Shown: positions 57,843 to 64,000 of the stretch, piece by piece
Position numbering within the stretch: position 1 is the first letter of the stretch
Layout of the letters: every line of letters starts with the position of its first letter
NCBI RefSeq assembly: GCF_024199795.1
Contig: NZ_JANADK010000001.1
Coordinates: 1,984,001-2,048,000, forward strand
DNA from: Bradyrhizobium sp. CCGB01
Lineage (GTDB): Bacteria > Pseudomonadota > Alphaproteobacteria > Rhizobiales > Xanthobacteraceae
Direction: 5' to 3'
Length of the DNA stretch: 64,000 nucleotides
Position numbers and translations under genes: made by a program
Notes under the pieces: generated by a model
Database searches by the model: none
What the model saw: only the letters and a program-made list of their open reading frames with translations
Told to the model about the DNA's origin: nothing

Positions 57843-58673
57843 TCAGTAGCGGCCTACCGCCTGCGGGTCGCCCCAGGCGATGAACTCCGGGATGATGAAG
57901 CCGGTGTCGCCGCGCTGGCCGAATCGGAGTTCGCCACCCTTGCCGTCGGTGACCTTGCCGCCGGCGGCGGTCACGACCGCGCAGCCGGCCCCGACATCCC
58001 ATTCGCAAGTGGGCCCGAAGCGGGGATAGATGTCGGCGCTGCCCTCCGCGATCCGGCCGAATTTGACCGCCGAGCCGACCGTCTTCCTGACGGCATTGGG
58101 CCGGCCATCGATGAACGCTTCGCTTCTGAGGTCGCCATGGGAGCGGCTCACCGCCGCGATCCACGGCTCGCCCTGCGCCGGAAGCGTGCGGCTGCGAACC
58201 GGCTCGGCAGCACCGATGGTCGCGCCGTCAAACCTGACGCGCTCGGCGCCGCGGCCGACGATGCCGCGCCAGAGCAGGCCGAGCGCGGGCGCGCTGACGA
58301 TGCCGAGCAGCGGCACGCCTTCAGTCACGAGGGCGAGGTTGACGGTGAACTCGTCGCGGCCGGCGACGAATTCCTTGGTGCCGTCGAGCGGATCGATCAG
58401 GAAGAAGCTGTCGCGAAATGGCGGCGAGGCGAGCTGGGTCCGCTCTTCCGACAGCGTCGGCACGTCGCCCGCCAGCTGCGCCAGGCCGTCAGCGATGATG
58501 CGGTCGGCGGCAAGGTCAGCCTCGGTGACCGGCGAGCCGTCGTGCTTGCCGTCGACCCGCATCGCCTTGCGGTTCACGCTGAGGATCGCTTCGCCCGCCT
58601 TCACCACCAGCGCGGTAAGCGGCTCCATCAGGCCGATAGCGGCCGCCCCGTCGATGATCCGCTTCACCTGCAT
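57843..58673 (-). CDS. cysQ: 3'(2'),5'-bisphosphate nucleotidase CysQ
   Basis: A 276-residue inositol-monophosphatase-superfamily protein. The metal-binding signature DPLDGTKEF (Asp94, Asp97) and the upstream Glu of LSEE are present, together with GSPVTEADLAADRII (lithium-sensitive family mark) and the C-terminal CEWDVGAGCAVVTAAGG motif. CysQ hydrolyses 3'-phosphoadenosine-5'-phosphate to AMP and keeps sulfate assimilation free of inhibition. It is transcribed away from chpT across a 171-bp region. Intact core gene. Confidence 0.9.
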   Translation of the reverse strand: MQVKRIIDGAAAIGLMEPLTALVVKAGEAILSVNRKAMRVDGKHDGSPVTEADLAADRIIADGLAQLAGDVPTLSEERTQLASPPFRDSFFLIDPLDGTKEFVAGRDEFTVNLALVTEGVPLLGIVSAPALGLLWRGIVGRGAERVRFDGATIGAAEPVRSRTLPAQGEPWIAAVSRSHGDLRSEAFIDGRPNAVRKTVGSAVKFGRIAEGSADIYPRFGPTCEWDVGAGCAVVTAAGGKVTDGKGGELRFGQRGDTGFIIPEFIAWGDPQAVGRY

Positions 58674-58844
58674 GCCTCATTCATCGGCAATTCCATCCCT
58701 ACGCAACTGATTCGCCGTGGCCTTATGGCCGCTTCAAACCGATCGCAAGCTAGCTGCCACGGGCTTGCGAATGTTAGAACCCGCGGCATTCGTCAAGCAT
58801 GCGTGATTCGCCGCGTCCGCGCCGTGCAATTCCAGGAACCCTCT

Positions 58845-59498
58845 ATGTCTGACGCTTCGTCACCCGGTACCGCTACCGCTCCAGATGCGCTCGAACTCGC
58901 CGCGCTCCTGTGCTCGCGGGTCTGCCACGATCTCATCAGCCCTGTCGGCGCCATCGTCAATGGGCTGGAGGTGCTCGACGACGATCCCAAGCCCGAGGAT
59001 CGCGAATTCGCGCTCGACCTGATTCGCAAGAGCGCGAAAACCGCCTCCGCCCGCCTCCAGTTCTGCCGCCTCGCCTTCGGCGCCGCCGGCTCGTCGGGCG
59101 CGCAGATCGATCTCGGCGATGCCCAGACCATGGCGCGCGGCCACATCGAGGACGGCAAGTGCTCGATCACGTGGAACCTGCCGCGGCTCCTGCTGCCGAA
59201 GAATCGCGTCAAGCTGCTGCTCAATATGCTGGTTGTGTCCCAGCACACGATCCCGCGCGGCGGCATGCTGACGGTCGATCCGATCGGCGACGGCGAGACC
59301 ATGAGCTTCCGCATCACCGCGACCGGACATAATGCGCGCCTGCCGCAGAACATCTCCGAGCTCCTGAGCGGTGAGCGGGGACCTGCCGCGGATGCGCACG
59401 CGATCCAGCCTTATTATACGCGGCTGTTGGCGGAGGCTTGCGGGCTCACGGTGAAGCTCGCGCACGAAGGCGAAGCCATCACCGTCACCGCTTCGTAG
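58845..59498 (+). CDS. chpT: Histidine phosphotransferase ChpT
   Basis: A 217-residue protein started at the ATG at 58845 because family similarity begins there (the frame is open much farther upstream but overlaps the cysQ gene). The phosphorylatable His28 lies in CSRVCHDLISPVGAI, followed by the helical hairpin FALDLIRKSAKTASARLQFCRLAFG and a degenerate kinase-like ATPase domain that no longer binds nucleotide. In alphaproteobacteria ChpT passes phosphate from CckA to CtrA and CpdR, controlling the cell cycle. A terminator-like hairpin follows, separating it from cheA. Intact. Confidence 0.9.
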   Translation: MSDASSPGTATAPDALELAALLCSRVCHDLISPVGAIVNGLEVLDDDPKPEDREFALDLIRKSAKTASARLQFCRLAFGAAGSSGAQIDLGDAQTMARGHIEDGKCSITWNLPRLLLPKNRVKLLLNMLVVSQHTIPRGGMLTVDPIGDGETMSFRITATGHNARLPQNISELLSGERGPAADAHAIQPYYTRLLAEACGLTVKLAHEGEAITVTAS

Positions 59499-59536
59499 TC
59501 GCGCCGCCGCTCTCAAACGTTAATCGAATCTTTACG

Positions 59537-59563
59537 AGGCGCTTCGGCTTGTCCGGAGCGCCT
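59537..59563 (+). terminator. Hairpin terminator after chpT
   Basis: Inverted repeat with arms 59537-59547 and 59553-59563 (11 bp with one G-T pair, 5-base loop) followed by a T-rich stretch. It lies 39 bases after the chpT stop and 131 bases before cheA, suggesting the che genes have their own promoter. Confidence 0.6.
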
Positions 59564-59693
59564 TATCTCTTTGTTGGTTCCGTTCTTTTGCACATACTCA
59601 ACCATTATTAAACGCTTTGCGGTGAAGCTGGCCTCATTCCGAAATGGCGCATCACAAATCGTGCGCGCCCTCCCTGTATGAAGGCCTGTTTTC

Positions 59694-62468
59694 ATGGATG
59701 ATCTGTTGCGGGAGTTTTTGACGGAGACCAGCGAGAGCCTGGACACCGTCGACAATCAGCTGGTGAAGTTCGAGCAGGAGCCGAACAACGCCAAGATCCT
59801 GGATAACATCTTCCGCCTGGTCCACACCATCAAGGGCACGTGCGGCTTCCTCGGGCTGCCGCGGCTCGAAGCGCTGGCGCATGCCGGCGAGACGCTGATG
59901 GGCAAATTCCGCGACGGCATGCCGGTGACCGGGCAGGCCGTGACGGTGATCCTGTCCTCGATCGACCGCATCAAGGAGATCCTCGCAGGTCTCGAAGCCA
60001 CCGAAGCCGAGCCGGAAGGCAACGACCGCGACCTCATCGACAAGCTCGAAGCGATGGTCGAGCAGGGCATGGCGGCCATGGCTGCCGGGGCCGCTGCTCC
60101 CGTCGCCGAAGCGCCGCCGCTGGTGCCGGAAGCGCCCGTTGCTGCGGCGCCTGCGCCCGCAAAAGCGATGACCACGGGCTCGCTGATCGACCAGACCCTG
60201 GAGCGCCCGTTGCGTCCCGGCGAAGTCTCGCTCGACGAGCTCGAGCGCGCCTTCCGCGAGACCGCGATCGAAGCGCCGGCGCCCGTCGTCAAGGCCGAGC
60301 CCGCGCCGGTCGCTGAAGCGCCCGCTGTCAAGGAAGCCAAGGCGCCCAAGGAAAAGGCCGCGCCGAAGAAGTCGATGGCCGACGAGGGCGCCGGCGAAGG
60401 CGCCAGCATCGCCAACCAGTCGATCCGCGTCAACGTGGACACGCTGGAGCATCTGATGACCATGGTCTCCGAGCTGGTGCTGACCCGCAACCAGCTGCTG
60501 GAGATCTCCCGCCGCAACGAGGACACCGAGTTCAAGGTGCCGTTGCAGCGCCTGTCCAACGTCACCGCCGAGCTGCAGGAAGGCGTCATGAAGACGCGCA
60601 TGCAGCCGATCGGCAATGCCTGGCAGAAGCTGCCCCGCATCGTCCGCGACCTCTCGAGCGAACTCGGCAAGCAGATCGAGCTGGAGATGCACGGCGCCGA
60701 CACCGAGCTCGACCGCCAGGTGCTCGACCTGATCAAGGACCCGCTCACCCACATGGTGCGCAACTCCGCCGACCATGGCCTCGAGACCCCCGCCGAGCGT
60801 CTGGCGTCCGGCAAGGGCGAGCAGGGCACCATCCGCCTGTCCGCCTATCACGAGGGCGGCCACATCATCATCTGCATCGCCGACAACGGCCGCGGCCTCA
60901 ACACCGAGAAGATCAAGGCCAAGGCGATCTCCTCGGGTCTCGTCAGCGAGGCCGAGCTCGAGAAGATGAGCGAAGCCCAGATCCACAAGTTCATCTTCGC
61001 GCCGGGCTTCTCGACCGCGGCCGCCATCACGTCGGTCTCCGGCCGCGGCGTCGGCATGGACGTGGTGCGCACCAATATCGACCAGATCGGCGGCACCATC
61101 GACATCAAGTCGGTCGCCGGTGAAGGCTCCTCCGTCACCATCAAGATCCCGCTGACGCTCGCCATCGTCTCGGCGCTGATCGTCGAAGCCGCCGGTGACC
61201 GCTTTGCGATCCCGCAGCTCTCGGTCGTCGAACTGGTCCGGGCCCGCGCCAACTCCGAGCACCGCATCGAGCGCATCAAGGACACCGCGGTCCTTCGCCT
61301 GCGCAACAAGCTGCTGCCGCTGATCCACCTCAAGAAGCTGCTCAAGATCGACGACGGCGCCGCCTCCGATCCCGAGAACGGTTTTATCGTGGTGACCCAG
61401 GTCGGCAGCCAGACCTTCGGTATCGTCGTCGACGGCGTGTTCCACACCGAAGAAATCGTGGTCAAGCCGATGTCGACCAAGCTGCGTCACATCGACATGT
61501 TCTCCGGCAATACCATTTTGGGTGATGGCGCGGTCATCATGATCATCGACCCCAACGGCATCGCCAAGGCGCTCGGCGCCGCCGGCTCCTCGGCCCATGA
61601 CATGGCCGACGAGAACGGGGCGCACCACATCGGATCGGGCGAGCAGACCACCTCGCTGCTGGTGTTCCGCGCCGGCTCGTCGCAGCCCAAGGCGGTCCCG
61701 CTCGGGCTCGTCACCCGCCTCGAAGAGCTCCCGGCCGACAAGATCGAGTTCAGCAACGGCCGCTACATGGTGCAGTACCGCGAGCAGCTGATGCCACTCG
61801 TCGCCATGGAGAGCGTCACCATTGCGAGCCAGGGCGCCCAGCCGATCCTGGTGTTCGCCGATGACGGCCGCTCCATGGGCCTCGTCGTCGACGAGATCAT
61901 CGACATCGTCGAGGAACGGCTCAACATCGAGGTCGGCGGCTCCTCCTCCGGCATTCTCGGCTCGGCCGTGATCAAGGGCCAGGCCACCGAGGTGATTGAC
62001 GTCGGCCACTTCCTGCCGATGGCGTTCGCCGACTGGTTCACCCGCAAGGAGATGAAGCCGTCGATGCACTCGCAGTCGGTGCTGCTGGTCGACGACAGCG
62101 CGTTCTTCCGCAACATGCTGGCCCCGGTGCTGAAGGCGGCCGGCTACCGTGTCCGCACCGCGCCGACCGCGCAGGAGGGCCTGGCGGCGCTGCGCGCGCA
62201 AACCTTCGATGTGGTCCTGACCGACATCGAGATGCCCGACATGAACGGGTTCGAGTTCGCGGAAGTGATCCGCTCGGACAACAATCTGGGCTCGATGCCG
62301 ATCATCGGTCTCTCCGCGCTGGTGTCGCCGGCGGCGATCGAGCGCGGCCGACAGGCCGGCTTCCACGACTATGTCGCCAAGTTCGACCGTCCCGGCCTGA
62401 TCGCGGCGTTGAAGGAGCAGACCGCGGGCGCCGCCGGCGCCTCCGAGCTGAACCGGGCCGCGGCCTAA
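59694..62468 (+). CDS. cheA: Chemotaxis histidine kinase CheA with C-terminal receiver
   Basis: A 924-residue hybrid kinase. Order: Hpt domain (about 1-110) with phosphorylatable His44 in VHTIKGTCGFLG; Ala/Pro-rich linker (about 125-240); dimerisation domain (about 240-305); HATPase core (about 305-490) with the MVRNSADHGLE N-box, IADNGRGL and GRGVGMDVVR; CheW-like region(s) (about 490-780); and a receiver (about 795-915) with Asp in VLTDIEMPDMNG. It is the input kinase of a chemotaxis system controlling flagella or a related output. The extra receiver is common in alphaproteobacterial CheA (a phosphate sink). It heads a che operon. Confidence 0.93.
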   Translation: MDDLLREFLTETSESLDTVDNQLVKFEQEPNNAKILDNIFRLVHTIKGTCGFLGLPRLEALAHAGETLMGKFRDGMPVTGQAVTVILSSIDRIKEILAGLEATEAEPEGNDRDLIDKLEAMVEQGMAAMAAGAAAPVAEAPPLVPEAPVAAAPAPAKAMTTGSLIDQTLERPLRPGEVSLDELERAFRETAIEAPAPVVKAEPAPVAEAPAVKEAKAPKEKAAPKKSMADEGAGEGASIANQSIRVNVDTLEHLMTMVSELVLTRNQLLEISRRNEDTEFKVPLQRLSNVTAELQEGVMKTRMQPIGNAWQKLPRIVRDLSSELGKQIELEMHGADTELDRQVLDLIKDPLTHMVRNSADHGLETPAERLASGKGEQGTIRLSAYHEGGHIIICIADNGRGLNTEKIKAKAISSGLVSEAELEKMSEAQIHKFIFAPGFSTAAAITSVSGRGVGMDVVRTNIDQIGGTIDIKSVAGEGSSVTIKIPLTLAIVSALIVEAAGDRFAIPQLSVVELVRARANSEHRIERIKDTAVLRLRNKLLPLIHLKKLLKIDDGAASDPENGFIVVTQVGSQTFGIVVDGVFHTEEIVVKPMSTKLRHIDMFSGNTILGDGAVIMIIDPNGIAKALGAAGSSAHDMADENGAHHIGSGEQTTSLLVFRAGSSQPKAVPLGLVTRLEELPADKIEFSNGRYMVQYREQLMPLVAMESVTIASQGAQPILVFADDGRSMGLVVDEIIDIVEERLNIEVGGSSSGILGSAVIKGQATEVIDVGHFLPMAFADWFTRKEMKPSMHSQSVLLVDDSAFFRNMLAPVLKAAGYRVRTAPTAQEGLAALRAQTFDVVLTDIEMPDMNGFEFAEVIRSDNNLGSMPIIGLSALVSPAAIERGRQAGFHDYVAKFDRPGLIAALKEQTAGAAGASELNRAAA

Positions 62469-62489
62469 AGGGGACGAGGAGATACCGAG

Positions 62490-62960
62490 ATGAGCAACAA
62501 GACCCAGTCCAGCGAAGGCGCCATGGTCGAATACGTCACCGCGATGATCGGCGGCCAGCTGTTCGGCCTGCCGATCTCCCGCGTCCAGGACGTGTTCATG
62601 CCCGAGCGCGTCACCCGCGTGCCGCTGTCCTCGCGCGAGATCGCGGGCGTGCTGAACCTGCGCGGCCGCATCGTCACCGTGGTCGACATGCGTTCGCGCC
62701 TTGGCCTGCCCAGGGACGAGGACGGCAAGACCCCCATGGCGGTCGGCGTCGACCTGCGCGGGGAATCCTACGGCCTGCTGATCGACCAGATCGGCGAAGT
62801 GCTGCGCCTGCCCGAGGCCGGCATGGAAGAGAACCCCGTCAACCTCGATCCCCGCATGGCCAAGCTCGCCGGCGGCGTCCATCGCCTCGACGGCCAGCTC
62901 ATGGTCGTCCTCGACGTCGATCGCGTCCTCGAGCTCGCGCCCGAGATGATGGCCGCCTGA
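62490..62960 (+). CDS. cheW: Chemotaxis coupling protein CheW
   Basis: A 156-residue CheW: two beta-barrel subdomains with FGLPISRVQDVF, GVLNLRGRIVTVVDMRSRLGL and YGLLIDQIGEVL. It couples CheA to methyl-accepting receptors. It starts 21 bases after cheA with an AGGGGACGAGGAG ribosome-binding region. Intact; its place in the operon is the usual one. Confidence 0.93.
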   Translation: MSNKTQSSEGAMVEYVTAMIGGQLFGLPISRVQDVFMPERVTRVPLSSREIAGVLNLRGRIVTVVDMRSRLGLPRDEDGKTPMAVGVDLRGESYGLLIDQIGEVLRLPEAGMEENPVNLDPRMAKLAGGVHRLDGQLMVVLDVDRVLELAPEMMAA

Positions 62961-63031
62961 TACGGCGGCATCGCCGTTGACGGACTTGCAATTGGAAGTG
63001 CCCCCGCAAAGGGGAGGAAGCAGAGGTTCAC

Positions 63032-63397
63032 ATGCGAACTTGTCTCGTCGTTGATGATTCCAGCGTCATCCGCAAGGTTGCGCGCCGGATCCTGGAGGGC
63101 CTCGACTTCCAGATCCTCGAAGCCGAGGACGGTGAGAAGGCGCTGGAGGCCTGCAAGCGCGGCTTGCCCGATGCGGTGCTGCTCGACTGGAACATGCCCG
63201 TGATGGACGGCTACGAATTCCTCGGCCATCTCCGGCGCATGCCCGGCGGTGACCAGCCCAAGGTGGTGTTCTGCACCACCGAAAACGACGTTGCGCATAT
63301 TGCACGCGCGCTGCATGCCGGCGCCAACGAATACATCATGAAGCCCTTCGACAAGGACATCGTGACGGCGAAATTCCAGGAAGTCGGACTTATCTGA
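63032..63397 (+). CDS. cheY: Chemotaxis response regulator CheY
   Basis: A 121-residue single receiver: acidic pocket Asp8-Asp9, phosphoacceptor Asp52 (LLDWNMPVMDG), Thr of the FCTTEND segment and the switch Lys in IMKPFD. It relays phosphate from CheA to the motor. A GGGAGGAAGC ribosome-binding site precedes the ATG. Follows cheW by 71 bases. Intact. Confidence 0.93.
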   Translation: MRTCLVVDDSSVIRKVARRILEGLDFQILEAEDGEKALEACKRGLPDAVLLDWNMPVMDGYEFLGHLRRMPGGDQPKVVFCTTENDVAHIARALHAGANEYIMKPFDKDIVTAKFQEVGLI

Positions 63398-63472
63398 GCG
63401 AACTCCCGGAGGCTGAACGGATCCTTCGGCGATTGTTTTCAACTGAACCGTTTCAGTCTGAGTTGGTGAGTA

Positions 63473-64000
63473 ATGAGTGTTGCGTTCGCAGGTAATTCGA
63501 CCACTGGCACGTCGCGAGACGCCGGGCCGCTGCGAGTGATGGTCGTTGACGACTCCGTCGTCATCCGTGGCCTCATCTCGCGCTGGATCGGTGCCGAGCA
63601 CGACATGGAGGTCGCGGCCTCGCTGCGCACCGGGCTCGAAGCGGTCAACCAGCTCGAACGCATCAACCCTGATGTTGCCGTGCTCGACATCGAGATGCCC
63701 GAGCTCGACGGCCTCTCGGCGCTGCCGCAACTGCTGGCGAAGAAGCGGGATCTCGTCATCATCATGGCCTCCACGCTGACCCGCCGCAATGCGGAGATCA
63801 GCTTCAAGGCGCTGTCGCTCGGCGCCGCCGACTACATTCCGAAGCCGGAGTCGACGCGCGAAGCGTCGGCCGCGGACATCTTTCATCACGACCTGATCCA
63901 GAAGATCCGTCACCTCGGTGCACGGCTGCGCCGCAAGCCCGCGGTCGCGAGCCCGCCGCTGGCGCCCGCGAGCCCTGCTGCACCGGCTGCACGTGCACCC
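63473..64000 (+). CDS. cheB: Chemotaxis methylesterase CheB (3' end outside window)
   Basis: The first 176 codons of CheB: N-terminal receiver with Asp26-Asp27 and phosphoacceptor Asp72 ([12 protein letters not shown]), the AASTLT-type switch region and [18 protein letters not shown] linker leading to a Pro/Ala-rich hinge. The C-terminal methylesterase domain with its Ser-His-Asp triad lies past the window. Known role: demethylation of chemoreceptors for adaptation. Start at the ATG at 63473; only 75 bases separate it from cheY. Confidence 0.9.
   Translation, partial: MSVAFAGNSTTGTSRDAGPLRVMVVDDSVVIRGLISRWIGAEHDMEVAASLRTGLEAVNQLERINPDVAVLDIEMPELDGLSALPQLLAKKRDLVIIMASTLTRRNAEISFKALSLGAADYIPKPESTREASAADIFHHDLIQKIRHLGARLRRKPAVASPPLAPASPAAPAARAP

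Noticed and set aside
58137..58844. Upstream in-frame extension of chpT
   Set aside because: It runs antisense through cysQ; ChpT similarity starts at the ATG at 58845.
59652..62882. Very long minus-strand frame (about 1,076 codons) opposite cheA and cheW
   Set aside because: It is the antisense shadow of GC-rich cheA-cheW, with His/Asp/Arg-rich low-complexity sequence; the plus-strand genes are unmistakable.

Overview
ORGANISM AND SETTING. The window looks like a Bradyrhizobium-type alphaproteobacterial chromosome spanning the edge of an integrative genomic island, very probably the symbiosis island. A tRNA-Val(CAC) gene at about 55.0 kb divides two kinds of DNA. To its right (55.2-64.0 kb) lies dense, GC-rich, fully intact core sequence: a coiled-coil membrane protein, an EipA/DUF1134 protein, a YHS protein, CysQ, ChpT and a cheA-cheW-cheY-cheB operon. 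To its left lies looser, lower-GC accessory DNA with insertion sequences, many broken genes and long gene-poor gaps. The 3' end of the tRNA points into the accessory side and a tyrosine-integrase remnant lies next to it, as expected for integration at the 3' end of a tRNA gene. tRNA-Val is the known insertion site of the B. japonicum symbiosis island.  LEFT PART, 0-16 kb, intact carbohydrate-acid catabolism. It holds a periplasmic sugar-binding protein (cut by the window edge), two tandem aldose-dehydrogenase-like aldo/keto reductases, a metallo-beta-lactamase-fold hydrolase (candidate sugar lactonase), a third aldo/keto reductase, a beta-keto acid cleavage enzyme (BKACE) divergent from a LysR regulator, then an operon of RuBisCO-like protein, DUF1537 acid-sugar kinase, fused TRAP permease, TRAP binding protein, SDR and pyruvate kinase.  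16-29.3 kb, the same theme but decaying. It holds a chemoreceptor with about six frameshifts, an SDR with an in-frame TGA, two DapA-family lyases with frameshifts, glcD (3' half deleted), glcE (intact), glcF (3' frameshift), enolase (5' frameshift), a second BKACE (frameshift) and an intact malate/lactate-dehydrogenase-family oxidoreductase. Read together, the intact and broken genes fit one route: aldose to lactone to acid, then phosphorylation, then RuBisCO-like-protein cleavage to 3-phosphoglycerate plus glycolate (as known for D-apionate pathways), with enolase and pyruvate kinase and glycolate oxidase taking the two products. That assignment is inference.  29.3-43.3 kb, accessory debris: a broken subtilase resembling the anti-phage IetS protease, a ThiF/E1-like fragment, VirK, an IS66 fragment, an orphan pair of FixJ/NodW-type response regulators, a MATE efflux pump and a decayed IS66 element.  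43.7-47.7 kb: oleate hydratase, SDR and acetoacetate-decarboxylase-family genes, the same three families as the lactobacillar unsaturated-fatty-acid pathway (CLA-HY, CLA-DH, CLA-DC).  48.8-54.9 kb, decayed again: a small zinc-ribbon protein, a broken LivK-type binding protein, a hypothetical membrane protein, HEAT and HGDLH-kinase remnants split by a complete IS5-family element with a 3-bp target duplication, a TPP-enzyme remnant and the integrase remnant beside the tRNA.
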